Below, piece by piece: positions 49,746-59,067 of a stretch of 64,000 bases of DNA (positions are counted from its first letter, which is position 1; each line of letters opens with the position of its first letter). This DNA is from an uncultured Oscillospiraceae bacterium. Lineage in GTDB: Bacteria > Bacillota > Clostridia > Oscillospirales > Acutalibacteraceae. The DNA is taken from the NCBI GenBank assembly GCA_900552265.1, contig URZE01000001.1, forward strand, positions 62,001-126,000. The letters run 5' to 3'. The notes beneath the pieces were generated by a model. That model was not told where the DNA came from. It searched no databases and worked only from the letters and a program-made list of their open reading frames with translations. The translations under genes and the position numbers were made by a program.

Positions 49746-50816
49746 GTGAACATAGCTGTGTTAGGTGCAGGTAATGGAGGGTGTGCAGTGGCTGCAGACA
49801 TGTCTTTAAGAGGTCATGACGTAACTTTGATAAAAACTTCTAATTATCTACATAACGAAAATTTTCAATATCTTTTAAAAAACAATGGTAAAATATCTTT
49901 GATTGAAAATGAAATATGTAAAACCACATTTATTAAGAACGTTACTACAGATTTATCACTTTTATCCAATTCAGAAGTTATTATTGTATATATTCAAACA
50001 AAGTATCATGAAGCTTTGATAAAAAAAATTATTCCATATCTAAGATCAAATCAAATACTTCTATTTAATCCAGGATATATTTCTACAGCTATTGCTTTGA
50101 AACACGGCATTCCAAAAGACGTAATAATAGCAGAAGCGGAGAGTTCTTTTATTGATTGCAGAATATCCGCCCCGGGAATAGTTAAAGTTTCGTTTAGAAA
50201 TAAGAATAATCCTCTCGGAATATTTCCTCATAGTAAAAAAGAAAAAGCAATAAAAATTCTTGATAAAATCGGATTTCCTTTTTCATATTTATCATCTGTA
50301 ATAGAAGCAGGATTACATAATCCTAACTTAATAGTACATACAGTGGGAGCAATAATGAGTATACCCCGAATCGAAAAGACACATGGCGACTATGTTATGT
50401 ATCATGAAGTTTTTACACCTAGTGTTTGGAATATATTAGAAAAATTAGATGAAGAGAAAATGAATGTACTTGAAAAATTAGGATTTGAACGTTTGCCTTA
50501 TGTGGAAGCATGTAAAGCACGAAATAGTCCTCAAGACACTCGAAGTGCAAAAGAAGTATTTATGTGGTATGCTTCACTTCCTACCGCTGTGCCCGGTCCT
50601 ACTGTAGTGGATTCAAGGTACATTTCCGAAGATGTATCGCAGGGTCTTGTGATGCTTGAATCTTTGGGACTTTATCTAAATGTAAGTACTCCTATTACAA
50701 CTTCACTGATTGAAATAGCAAGTGCTGCTCTTAAAAGAGATTTGCGAAATGAAGGTAGAACAATTAAAACTTTAGGAAAAGATAATATAAAAATCATTCT
50801 AAATGATAATCAGTAA
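49746..50816 (+). CDS. NAD/NADP opine (octopine-type) dehydrogenase family protein
   Basis: The 356-residue protein has the Rossmann dinucleotide motif AVLGAGNGGCAVA at the N-terminus and a C-terminal octopine dehydrogenase domain with AGLHNPNLIVHTVGAIMS, containing the family's conserved His, and ASLPTAVPGPT. The family reductively joins an amino acid to a keto acid or catalyses related 2-hydroxy-acid/ketopantoate-like reactions. Bacterial members near ABC genes make opine metallophores, but none of those genes is here. The start is a GTG behind AAGGAGG. Substrate unknown. Confidence 0.85.
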   Translation: MNIAVLGAGNGGCAVAADMSLRGHDVTLIKTSNYLHNENFQYLLKNNGKISLIENEICKTTFIKNVTTDLSLLSNSEVIIVYIQTKYHEALIKKIIPYLRSNQILLFNPGYISTAIALKHGIPKDVIIAEAESSFIDCRISAPGIVKVSFRNKNNPLGIFPHSKKEKAIKILDKIGFPFSYLSSVIEAGLHNPNLIVHTVGAIMSIPRIEKTHGDYVMYHEVFTPSVWNILEKLDEEKMNVLEKLGFERLPYVEACKARNSPQDTRSAKEVFMWYASLPTAVPGPTVVDSRYISEDVSQGLVMLESLGLYLNVSTPITTSLIEIASAALKRDLRNEGRTIKTLGKDNIKIILNDNQ

Positions 50817-50834
50817 ATATTCTCTAAATTTGAG

Positions 50835-50865
50835 TACCACCGACACGAATTCGGTGGTATTATAC
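50835..50865. terminator. Hairpin between convergent genes
   Basis: TACCACCGA pairs perfectly with TCGGTGGTA around a seven-base loop. The T run is short. It lies after the opine dehydrogenase gene. Confidence 0.6.
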
Positions 50866-50961
50866 ATTTAAATGAAAAAATAAAATCGAATACCTCATAA
50901 TTCACAAAAAAGCATTCGATTTTACATAAAAACCATAATATTACTAAATTTAGTCTTACAA

Positions 50962-51261
50962 TTACACTTTTTCACACATTAAAATATAATCCTCTACGAT
51001 GTCTTTGAAATGAGTAACATCTACAACATTTTCACAAAGATATGTAATCAAATTATAAACAAAATCCTTATCTGGAGATATATCTTCGACAATTTCTTTC
51101 CTACTTAAATCATCTGAACTTTCTGCTATTTCAATTCCATAATTAATAACATCTCCATTTAAATTCTCACAAATATTATACCTGATAACTTTGTTTCTCA
51201 TGCAAGGTAATGACTTCTCATAGATGTTTTTTACGATCACTATTATTTCCTCATTTCTCAA
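50962..51261 (-). CDS. Small acidic cytoplasmic protein, possibly DUF6514
   Basis: The protein is about 99 residues, started at a TTG spaced about seven bases from AGGAG. It is soluble and acidic, with an NYGIEIAESSDD segment, EDISPDKDFVYNLI and a C-terminal THFKDIVEDYILM. This pattern recalls the clostridial DUF6514 family (YGIEI, then the DIVEDY end), a weak match made from memory. The function is unknown. A TGTCGAA heptamer lies about 110 bases upstream. Confidence 0.6.
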   Translation of the reverse strand: MRNEEIIVIVKNIYEKSLPCMRNKVIRYNICENLNGDVINYGIEIAESSDDLSRKEIVEDISPDKDFVYNLITYLCENVVDVTHFKDIVEDYILMCEKV

Positions 51262-51520
51262 ATTCACTCCTGATATAATGATTTTAATCTTATTAACTTA
51301 TTTCTTCAACTAAATATAACAAAAAATTTTCGAATATTTCATTTTTATTTAGTTAAAAAATATGAATTTATTCGACATGAATTTACATAATAATATATTT
51401 TGACAATTTGCTATTAATGTTATTTTAATTTCTTTATAAAATAATTTGTCTTATATAAATAAAAAATTTAAACTTATAAATTAAAATCACTACATTCAAA
51501 AATCTATTTACGATTTACTA
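51262..51520 (-). promoter_or_regulatory. Upstream region of the small acidic gene with a 0A-box-like heptamer
   Basis: This AT-rich spacer holds TGTCGAATAAATT on the minus strand (heptamer at 51371-51377). The 13-base sequence is nearly the same as the one upstream of corA. Nothing else was recognised. Confidence 0.3.
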
Positions 51521-51563
51521 AAAATGCATCGCCAAATATTTTTGTATGTAATATCCGGCGATG
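51521..51563 (-). terminator. Terminator of the Cys-rich membrane protein gene
   Basis: On the minus strand ATCGCC pairs with GGCGAT, with further AT pairing inside, followed by a short T run. Confidence 0.7.
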
Positions 51564-51584
51564 TCTATGATTATTCGATTATGA

Positions 51585-52001
51585 TTATTTTACTATGCAC
51601 TTTAAAAGATTTACTATAGCTGAGAGTAAAAGTATAAAGAAAAGTACAAGTAATCCTACGATAATAGTTGGAACAGCTGTAGTCGTAAGAGAAATAGATA
51701 AAGCTGCAATAGATACAACTATGGCCCCTATGCTACCAATTAATAAACATTTCAAGCTTCTGCGTAAACAATGTGAAAACCTCGCACATGTTTCACTACA
51801 AGAACTCAAGAATGTACTCAATAAAATATAAATTAATGAAAAAGCAGCTATCCCAAACGTGATCCATATACCAACCACTGCAGAAGTTATGTATCCAAGA
51901 TAAAATAATACTGCCGCAGCAATTCCTCCGATAATACTCCAAATTATTCCGCTTACCGAACAGCTTCCGCAAACACAGTTTCTTGTATTATCTGCCTTCA
52001 T
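51585..52001 (-). CDS. Four-helix membrane protein with cysteine-rich loops, unknown
   Basis: The 138-residue protein has four hydrophobic helices (about 17-35, 42-62, 85-105 and 110-132). Cysteines cluster before the first helix (CVCGSC, residues 9-14) and in the central loop (CSETCARFSHC), so metal binding or disulfides are possible. Ribosome site AAGGGG. No family is recognised by eye. A TGTCGAA heptamer lies 52 bases upstream of the start. Small four-helix proteins of this kind are frequent in clostridial spore-formers, but the role is unknown. Confidence 0.7.
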   Translation of the reverse strand: MKADNTRNCVCGSCSVSGIIWSIIGGIAAAVLFYLGYITSAVVGIWITFGIAAFSLIYILLSTFLSSCSETCARFSHCLRRSLKCLLIGSIGAIVVSIAALSISLTTTAVPTIIVGLLVLFFILLLSAIVNLLKCIVK

Positions 52002-52052
52002 TTTATCAACCCCTTATCTTTTATGTCTTGAGCATAAATGGTTTTCTGTCAC

Positions 52053-52059
52053 TTCGACA
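52053..52059 (-). promoter_or_regulatory. 0A-box-like heptamer upstream of the Cys-rich membrane protein
   Basis: TGTCGAA on the minus strand, 52 bases before the ATG of the gene ending at 51585. It is the third such heptamer in this 2.6 kb stretch with the same orientation toward a minus-strand gene. Confidence 0.3.
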
Positions 52060-52098
52060 TTATTTACAATCATGCTCTTTTATAATATATGTAAGTTC

Positions 52099-52127
52099 TT
52101 GACAATAAGACACAATCTCTATATAAT
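52099..52127 (+). promoter_or_regulatory. Consensus sigma-A promoter upstream of rpe
   Basis: TTGACA and TATAAT are separated by exactly 17 bases, a perfect consensus. Transcription would start near 52134, giving a 5' leader of about 55 bases before rpe. Confidence 0.75.
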
Positions 52128-52189
52128 CGCATTTATAAAATGCTATAATGAAGGGAGAATAAGAGCGGTTTTTATCGTTTAAAATAGTC

Positions 52190-52816
52190 ATGAAAATATC
52201 ACCTTCCATGCTTGCTTGTAACTTTTCGGAAATGGGAAAAGAAATACATAAAATTTCAAATGCTGATATGATACATATGGATGTAATGGACGGAAATTTT
52301 GTTCCGAACATATCCTTTGGAGCAGATGTAATAAAATCTTTACGTAATAAAACTGATATACCATTTGATGTGCATTTGATGATAAATGATCCTTTAGAAT
52401 ACGTGAATTCCTTTGCGAATGCAGGGGCAAACATTATAACTTTCCACATAGAATCTAATTCGGATACATTCAAGACTATTAAAAAAATTAAAAACAAAGG
52501 GAAAAAAGCGGGAATCTCCCTAAAACCTAACACTCCAGCAGAGATTCTTTTTCCATATCTGGAGTATATCGATTTGGTACTCATCATGACTGTTGAACCC
52601 GGATTTGGGGGTCAAAAATTTATGCCTGAGCAACTTCAAAAAGCAACCATATTAAAAAACCAATTTCCAAGTAAGAATTTTTTAATTGAAGTAGATGGAG
52701 GTGTAAATTTAGAAACTATAGGGATTATAAAAAAATATCCAGTTGACATCTGTGTTTCAGGAACATGTATTTTTAACTCTTCGAATCCTTCAGAAACCAT
52801 AAATAAATTAAAATGA
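52190..52816 (+). CDS. rpe: Ribulose-phosphate 3-epimerase
   Basis: The 208-residue TIM-barrel enzyme interconverts ribulose 5-phosphate and xylulose 5-phosphate. It has KISPSMLACNF, the metal site HMDVMDGNFVPN, FDVHLMI and VEPGFGGQKFM, all standard. The start ATG has no recognisable ribosome site despite the strong promoter. It supplies substrate for the split transketolase at 42-44 kb. It is followed by the GHL10 gene 12 bases downstream. Confidence 0.96.
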   Translation: MKISPSMLACNFSEMGKEIHKISNADMIHMDVMDGNFVPNISFGADVIKSLRNKTDIPFDVHLMINDPLEYVNSFANAGANIITFHIESNSDTFKTIKKIKNKGKKAGISLKPNTPAEILFPYLEYIDLVLIMTVEPGFGGQKFMPEQLQKATILKNQFPSKNFLIEVDGGVNLETIGIIKKYPVDICVSGTCIFNSSNPSETINKLK

Positions 52817-52828
52817 TAGGTGAAGTTA

Positions 52829-54073
52829 ATGATTAAACGTATTAAAATTTGTAAGGGTTTATTGTCTCTTACTTTAGTGTTATCAATATTTGGAATTTGC
52901 AAAATTGTGAAATTGTTAAATGATGAGAATTACAACAAATGCAATGGCCTGGATACTCAAATTAACAATACTTCACAAAAATCTCCCGATCAAAGTGAAT
53001 CAGAGGAAATGCGAGGACTGTGGGTATCGTTTGTAGACTTGGAAATAAATTCAAGCGAAGATACTCAACAAAAATTTGAAAATAAATTTCAAGATATAAT
53101 AAAACAAGCTAAAAAAAATAAAATAAATAACTTATTTGTGCATGTACGTTCGCATGGAGACGCCCTTTACCCATCGAAAATATTTCCATTTTCACATATA
53201 CTCACCGGTAAGCAAACTGAAACCATGTCTTTCGACCCTCTCAAATACATGTTAGAGGAATCACATAAGAACGGTCTTAAATTTCATGCGTGGATAAACC
53301 CTTTAAGAGTACAATTAAGAACAAAAGACAAAATTTCACCAAAAGAATTGTGCGAAAAAAATCCTTATTTTAAATTCGACTCAAAAAAGCATATGATATA
53401 TCACACCGGTGGAATTTGTTACAATCCCGCATTTGAGGAAGTTCAAAAGTTAGTAGTTGACGGTGTAGATGAAATCGTGAAAAATTACGATGTAGACGGT
53501 ATACATTTTGACGACTATTTCTATCCGGAAAAAAGATTTACAACAAGTTCTGATATTGCCTTTGAGGAATATCTTAAAACTGAAAAAAATCCTATGACAG
53601 AAGGTTCGTGGCGTCAGAAACATATAAATGAACTCGTTCAAAAAGTATATAAAAGTATAAAAGAAATAAATCCAAAGGTTGAATTTGGAATTTCTCCTGC
53701 AGGAGTTATAGCTAACTGTTATAAACAGGGAGTAGATGTTAAACGTTGGCTCTCCGAAAAAGAATATGTGGATTATGTTTGTCCTCAAATATACTGGAGC
53801 ACTGACTTTGAAGTGATGCCCTTTGAAAAAACTGCCAAAAACTGGAAAAATATCCAAAAAAATTCTGAAGTTAAACTTTACTGCGGATTAGCTCTTTACA
53901 AAGTTGGTACAGATTGTGATGAAAATACTTGGAAAAATCAAAGCGACATTCTAAAAAGAGAAGTAGAAATATTAAGAAAATTTGGTTATAACGGATTTGC
54001 TCTGTTTTCCTCTCGACATCTAAATTTTCCTGAAACGCAAACCGAACTTAAAAACTTTTTATCAATCATGTGA
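52829..54073 (+). CDS. GHL10 family putative glycoside hydrolase (YngK-like)
   Basis: The protein of about 414 residues has a hydrophobic N-terminal anchor or signal (about 10-25), then a DUF187/GHL10 domain. It begins EMRGLWVSFVDLE, continues with NLFVHVRSHGDALYPS, FHAWINPLRVQ, the acidic GIHFDDYFYP motif and GISPAGVIANC. The domain is a barrel related to amylase-like hydrolases; members act at the envelope but substrates are poorly known. The start is the ATG behind AGGTGA. Its end overlaps convergent lspA by eight bases. Confidence 0.87.
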   Translation: MIKRIKICKGLLSLTLVLSIFGICKIVKLLNDENYNKCNGLDTQINNTSQKSPDQSESEEMRGLWVSFVDLEINSSEDTQQKFENKFQDIIKQAKKNKINNLFVHVRSHGDALYPSKIFPFSHILTGKQTETMSFDPLKYMLEESHKNGLKFHAWINPLRVQLRTKDKISPKELCEKNPYFKFDSKKHMIYHTGGICYNPAFEEVQKLVVDGVDEIVKNYDVDGIHFDDYFYPEKRFTTSSDIAFEEYLKTEKNPMTEGSWRQKHINELVQKVYKSIKEINPKVEFGISPAGVIANCYKQGVDVKRWLSEKEYVDYVCPQIYWSTDFEVMPFEKTAKNWKNIQKNSEVKLYCGLALYKVGTDCDENTWKNQSDILKREVEILRKFGYNGFALFSSRHLNFPETQTELKNFLSIM

Positions 54074-54533
54074 TTTTTTCACCATCATTTTTAAGAGTAT
54101 AAATCATCATCACAATAACTCCGACAGTAATAAAATAATCAGAAATATTGCATACAGGTTTAAAAAATTCGACCTGAAGGTAATCAGTTACAAATCCCAA
54201 AAAGATTCTGTCTAAAAGATTTCCAATTCCTCCCCCTATTATAAATGATGATGATACAATAAACCATTTGCTTCGTATGTTTTTAAAAAAAATCAAATAA
54301 AGCAATCCGAAAATCATTAAACAAGAAATAATTTCCAAAAAATGCAGTTTACCGGGAAATATCCCAAACGCTGCTCCGAAATTTTTTACGTAGGTTACCT
54401 TTAAAAACGGTAAAAATGTATCCTGATTAGTTCCCTCTATAAAATTTTTACGGATATAATATTTAATTAGACTATCTGATACAGGAATTAAAAACACAAA
54501 TATATAAAATAAAATCATAAAACTCAATCCCAT
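54066..54533 (-). CDS. lspA: Lipoprotein signal peptidase (signal peptidase II)
   Basis: The 155-residue, four-helix aspartyl protease removes signal peptides from diacylglyceryl-modified prolipoproteins. It has KNFGAAFGI, GGGIGNLLDRIFLGFVTDYL with the first catalytic Asp, and NISDYFITVG with the second. It is downstream of ileS as in Bacillus and many clostridia. The first ATG lacks a ribosome site; the Met five codons on has a weak one. Confidence 0.93.
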   Translation of the reverse strand: MGLSFMILFYIFVFLIPVSDSLIKYYIRKNFIEGTNQDTFLPFLKVTYVKNFGAAFGIFPGKLHFLEIISCLMIFGLLYLIFFKNIRSKWFIVSSSFIIGGGIGNLLDRIFLGFVTDYLQVEFFKPVCNISDYFITVGVIVMMIYTLKNDGEKIT

Positions 54534-54580
54534 TTAAAAAAAGCAAAGAGTAAATTAATCGCTCTTTGCTCTTATTATTT

Positions 54581-57376
54581 TTAATTTAAAACTTCAATAC
54601 ATCTTTTACATATCGTAGGATTTAAAGAATCTTGGCCAACCGTACTGCTATAAGTCCAACACCGTTCACATTTTTTATACTTTGAATGACTAATACTTAC
54701 GGAAAGATTTTCAATTTCTTCTGATTTGTAATTTCCTTCACCATTTTCAAAAATTTCTATTCCGGAAACAATTAAGACATTTTGTAAATCTTCTTTACTT
54801 CTTTTTATGAACTCAAAAAGATCTCCATCACAATATATTGCAATTTCTGCTTCAAGAGAAGAACCAATAATTTTATTCTTTCTTTGAATTTCGAGTATCT
54901 TTTTTATTTCATTACGAATTTTATGAATCTTATCCCATTTATCAATAAATTTCTCTGTAATTTCCAAATTAACATTCTCAGACATATCATTTAAAAAGAT
55001 ACTTTCAGTTTTTTCGGATTCAAAATGAGGCATATATTTCCAAATTTCTTCAGATGTATAAGACAAGATCGGAGCTATCATCTTGACAAGAGCATTTAAT
55101 ATTATATAAATAGTAGTTTGTGCAGTGCGACGCTCTACACCATTCGATTTTTCAACATATAATCTGTCTTTAAGTACATCAAGATAAAAATTTGACATAT
55201 CAACTATACAAAACTTTTGAACTGCGTGATATACTTCGTAAAATTCAAAACTTTCATAACCATTTTTAACTTTGTTCATAAGGTTATTCAATTTTGCCAG
55301 TGCCCATTTATCTATACTACATAAATTTTTTAAATTACACATATCTTTATCAGGATTAAAATCGTACAAATTTCCTATTATAAATCTTGCAGTATTACGT
55401 ATTTTCCTATAAGCCTCGCTGAGCTGTTTAAGTATCTCATTAGACATCTTTACATCAGAATGATAATCCGCTGAAGAAACCCAAAGTCTTAAAACATCTG
55501 CTCCATATTGTTTCATAACTTTAGCAGGATCTACTCCGTTATTCTGTGATTTAGACTGCTTTTTACCTTCTTCATCAACAACCCAACCATGTGTCACTAT
55601 ATTTTTATATGGAGCACAACCCTTAGAAGCAACTGATGTTAAAAGTGAAGATTGAAACCATCCTCTATATTGATCCGCGCCTTCAAGATAAAGATCAGCA
55701 GGGAATTTTAAATCTTTACGTGCATCACATACAGCGCTATGAGATGTACCTGAATCAAACCATACATCCATTATATCTTTTTCTTTTTCGAATTCATGGT
55801 TCCCACAACTTTCACATTTGACATCTTCAGGCAAAAAATACTTTGCATCATGACTAAACCACGAATCTGAACCTTCTTTTTCAAAAATATCAGCAATATT
55901 CATCATGATATTTTCGTCTATAAGCTCTTTCCCACAATTTTTACAGAAGAAAATCGGAATAGGTACCCCCCAAACTCTTTGCCTGGAAATACACCAATCT
56001 TTTCGCTCACTAATCATGGAAATCATACGATCCTTTCCCCATGCAGGATTCCAATTTACAGTTTCAACAGCCTCTAATGCCTCTTTTTTAAAATTATCCA
56101 CCGAGCAGAACCACTGTTCCGTTGCACGAAAAATTATTTCAGATTTACATCTCCAACAATGAGGATATTGATGTTCAAAAATTTTTGATGCAAATAAATG
56201 TCCTGTTTCTTTAAGGTAATCGTATATTGCTTTTCCAGCTTTGTGTATATCAAGACCTGCAAAATTTCCTGCTTCAGAAGTCAAAACACCCTTACTGTTA
56301 ACAGGAACTATAACAGGTAAATTTTTATAATTTTTACAAACCTCAAAATCTTCCGCACCATGACCCGGAGCAGTATGAACACAACCTGTACCGCTTTCGG
56401 TAGTTACATGATCTCCCACTATTATCAGTGAATTCCTATCTAAAAATGGGTGACGAGCTTGCATATATTCTAAATCTGAACCTAAAATTTTTCCAACAAG
56501 TTCATAATTTTCAATATCTGCAGCTTGCATAACTTTTTCTTTTAATACGTCGGCAACAATATAGTATTCTTCTCCACTTTTTACAATTGCATATTCAAAT
56601 TCCGGTCCTACGCATATTGCAACATTAGCCGGTAAAGTCCAGGCAGTCGTAGTCCAAATTACAAAATACGTATTGGAAACATCAACTCCCATTTTTGAAA
56701 GTTTTCCTTTATCACCAACAACGGGGAACTTAACATATATCGAATGACATTTATCATTATGATATTCAATTTCAGCTTCTGCCAGAGCGGTTTCACACGA
56801 CGGGCACCAGTAAACAGGTCTAAGCCCACGATATATGGTTCCTTTTTTTGATGCCATTTTTGCAAAAGTTCTTACCTGCTCTGCCTCATATTCAGGATAA
56901 AGAGTGACGTAGGGATTATTCCAATCTCCGAGAACTCCCAAACGTTTAAATCCTTCTTTTTGTTTCTTAACATATCCAAGAGCAAATTCTTTACATAATT
57001 TTCGTATTTCTAAATCTGACATTTGTTTAGCTTTTTCAGCACCAAACTTAGTACGTGCTTTTATCTCTGTAGGAAGTCCATGAGTATCCCAACCGGGAAC
57101 ATATGGAGCTTTAAACCCATTCATATTTTTATACTTTACAACAATATCCTTCAAAATTTTATTAAGTGCATGACCTAAATGTATATCACCGTTAGCATAA
57201 GGAGGACCATCATGTAAAATATATGAGGGGTTATTTTTATTCTTTTCGAGCATCTTTTTATAAATATCCATATTTTCCCAATATTCTAAAATTTGAGGCT
57301 CTTTTTCGGGTAAATTTGCACGCATGGGAAAATCGGTTTTAGGTAAATTAAGCGTACTATTGTAATCTTGTGACAT
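54581..57376 (-). CDS. ileS: Isoleucyl-tRNA synthetase
   Basis: The 931-residue class I synthetase has the HIGH motif in PPYANGDIHLGHALNK, the editing domain with the GTGCVHTAPGHG stretch, a GCAPYKNIVTHGWV segment before the KMSKS loop, and a C-terminal zinc finger with CERCW and ICKRC pairs. The KMSKS loop reads KQSKSQNN, so Met is replaced by Gln and the following Gly by Asn. The upstream gap of about 130 bases to divIVA has no T-box. It lies in the divIVA-ileS-lspA order typical of Firmicutes. Confidence 0.96.
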   Translation of the reverse strand: MSQDYNSTLNLPKTDFPMRANLPEKEPQILEYWENMDIYKKMLEKNKNNPSYILHDGPPYANGDIHLGHALNKILKDIVVKYKNMNGFKAPYVPGWDTHGLPTEIKARTKFGAEKAKQMSDLEIRKLCKEFALGYVKKQKEGFKRLGVLGDWNNPYVTLYPEYEAEQVRTFAKMASKKGTIYRGLRPVYWCPSCETALAEAEIEYHNDKCHSIYVKFPVVGDKGKLSKMGVDVSNTYFVIWTTTAWTLPANVAICVGPEFEYAIVKSGEEYYIVADVLKEKVMQAADIENYELVGKILGSDLEYMQARHPFLDRNSLIIVGDHVTTESGTGCVHTAPGHGAEDFEVCKNYKNLPVIVPVNSKGVLTSEAGNFAGLDIHKAGKAIYDYLKETGHLFASKIFEHQYPHCWRCKSEIIFRATEQWFCSVDNFKKEALEAVETVNWNPAWGKDRMISMISERKDWCISRQRVWGVPIPIFFCKNCGKELIDENIMMNIADIFEKEGSDSWFSHDAKYFLPEDVKCESCGNHEFEKEKDIMDVWFDSGTSHSAVCDARKDLKFPADLYLEGADQYRGWFQSSLLTSVASKGCAPYKNIVTHGWVVDEEGKKQSKSQNNGVDPAKVMKQYGADVLRLWVSSADYHSDVKMSNEILKQLSEAYRKIRNTARFIIGNLYDFNPDKDMCNLKNLCSIDKWALAKLNNLMNKVKNGYESFEFYEVYHAVQKFCIVDMSNFYLDVLKDRLYVEKSNGVERRTAQTTIYIILNALVKMIAPILSYTSEEIWKYMPHFESEKTESIFLNDMSENVNLEITEKFIDKWDKIHKIRNEIKKILEIQRKNKIIGSSLEAEIAIYCDGDLFEFIKRSKEDLQNVLIVSGIEIFENGEGNYKSEEIENLSVSISHSKYKKCERCWTYSSTVGQDSLNPTICKRCIEVLN

Positions 57377-57505
57377 ATGATTAATCCTTTCGAGAATTTT
57401 TAATTAGTATACAATTATTATATTATAATTATCTCATAAATTTCAATGAAACACCAATAAGACCTGCTCCTTAAAAAGCAGATCTCTAAAAAAATAAGTT
57501 AAATC

Positions 57506-58261
57506 TCACTTCTTTCTAAATATACCAAAATAAGCTCCGTTCCGTTTACGCTCACCATCTTCATCGCCCACATTATTTCCAAATTTCAAATTTTTAAACT
57601 TTCTATGTGGACGCTCTAAATCTTCAGAAGAAAATATTTCACGTTTAGAAAGTTCAGGCAGCACACCTGCTGAAATTTTGCTTTCTTTCCCCTGATGCAA
57701 GGAATCCGTTTTAAAATTTTTTATATCTACTTTATCTTGTAAATCTGAAGTCTTATTGATAGACCTTTCAGGTGAAATCTTAACTTCTTCTTTCTCATTT
57801 TCACAAATTTTGATATCCTCAGGAATACCTTTCATTAACTCCACATGTTTCCTGTATACATCTTCAAGCTGTTTGCGAAGTTTAGATGACGCTTCTCTCA
57901 GCTTGTTGGATATCTCCGTATGTGCCGAAACTTCTTTTTTAGCTCTTTCAATCATTTTTTCTGATTTTTCTACAGCACTGTTTATCATCTCAGCTGTTTT
58001 CGATTTTGCCTCATCCAACGACTTTTCTGCCACTTTTTGAGCACTGAGTATAATGTTTTTTATAGAGCTATCTTCTTCATGAAATTTGTCTATCCTTTCA
58101 TTAAGTTTTTTTATCGTAAGCTTTAATTCTTTATTTTCGTTAATTAATTTTTCAAATGAAATTTGCATATCATCAATAAATGCATCCACATCTTCCGGTT
58201 TATATCCACCAAAATTTGCTCTACGAAAACTTACATTTTTAATATCTTCTACCGTTAACAA
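57506..58261 (-). CDS. divIVA: DivIVA family protein
   Basis: The 251-residue protein has the DivIVA N-terminal domain (DIKNVSFRRANFGGYKPEDVDAFIDDM), a long coiled coil with Lys/Glu/Ala heptads (about 35-150), and a disordered charged tail ending in a FGIFRKK motif. DivIVA binds negatively curved membrane at poles and septa and guides division or spore chromosome anchoring. The start is a TTG behind GAGGTG. It lies between sepF and ileS. Confidence 0.92.
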   Translation of the reverse strand: MLTVEDIKNVSFRRANFGGYKPEDVDAFIDDMQISFEKLINENKELKLTIKKLNERIDKFHEEDSSIKNIILSAQKVAEKSLDEAKSKTAEMINSAVEKSEKMIERAKKEVSAHTEISNKLREASSKLRKQLEDVYRKHVELMKGIPEDIKICENEKEEVKISPERSINKTSDLQDKVDIKNFKTDSLHQGKESKISAGVLPELSKREIFSSEDLERPHRKFKNLKFGNNVGDEDGERKRNGAYFGIFRKK

Positions 58262-58328
58262 GCTTATTCACCTCTAAAAATATGAAAACCACAATGCTAC
58301 AACTACATAAAATCATATCAATTATGTA

Positions 58329-58778
58329 TTAAAAATAAACTCCATGGCTCTCCAATTCACCAAGAACTTCATCACCTTCAAGATCCACATTGCACGGTGT
58401 AACTATAAAAGTATCTGTAGAAACTTTTTTTATTTTTCCACCATTAGCATAAGCAGCCCCACTCAAAAAATCAATAATTCTCCTTGACTCAGCTTTAACC
58501 ACTTCTTCAAGATTTAAAACTATCGTATTCATTTTAAGCAACTCATCGGCTATATTTTTTATTTCTTCACTGAAACGTTCAGGTTTAGCCAACACAACTT
58601 TAACTTTAGTATTGGCGTGTATACTCAGAACTCTGTTTCCTTGAAAATCCCTCTTATCTTTATGTCTTGGACGGTTATCTTCTTCTTGATAACCTTCTTC
58701 TTGCTCGTCATATTCGTCCTCATATGAATCTTCTGAAGGCGCCCATATTTCTTTAAATTTTTCAATCAATCCTGACAT
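58329..58778 (-). CDS. sepF: Cell division protein SepF
   Basis: The 149-residue protein has a short amphipathic membrane-targeting N-terminus, an acidic disordered linker (about 18-50) and the SepF domain with VVLAKPERFSEEIKNIADEL, IVLNLEEVV and RRIIDFLSGAAYANGG. SepF bundles FtsZ filaments and tethers them to the membrane. Ribosome site GAGGAGG. In Bacillus sepF is followed by ylmG and ylmH before divIVA; here divIVA follows directly. Confidence 0.95.
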   Translation of the reverse strand: MSGLIEKFKEIWAPSEDSYEDEYDEQEEGYQEEDNRPRHKDKRDFQGNRVLSIHANTKVKVVLAKPERFSEEIKNIADELLKMNTIVLNLEEVVKAESRRIIDFLSGAAYANGGKIKKVSTDTFIVTPCNVDLEGDEVLGELESHGVYF

Positions 58779-59067
58779 TTAACAATTCCTCCTCTTTAAA
58801 TATACTAAACTTTTTTAAAAAAATAACCAAATTGTAACACTACAATATTCAAGTACTAAAAATCAACAATACGCCACAAGTATAATTATGATTAATTTAA
58901 AAACGTATGTCAATAATAAAATTATTTTTTTACCAGAAACTATTATAAAAACATTCAAAATTACTCAAATTTATCCAACTTCAGAACATTTTTTCCAAAA
59001 AATATTCTTAAAAATTAGGTTAAATATTACACTATTATCATCAATTGTAAAAAATTTACATTTAGAA

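Noticed and set aside
52060..52587. 175-codon minus-strand frame opposite rpe
   Set aside because: Antisense shadow of a clear ribulose-phosphate epimerase gene.
57377..57505. T-box leader for ileS
   Set aside because: The gap is only about 130 bases and no specifier or T-box sequence was seen.
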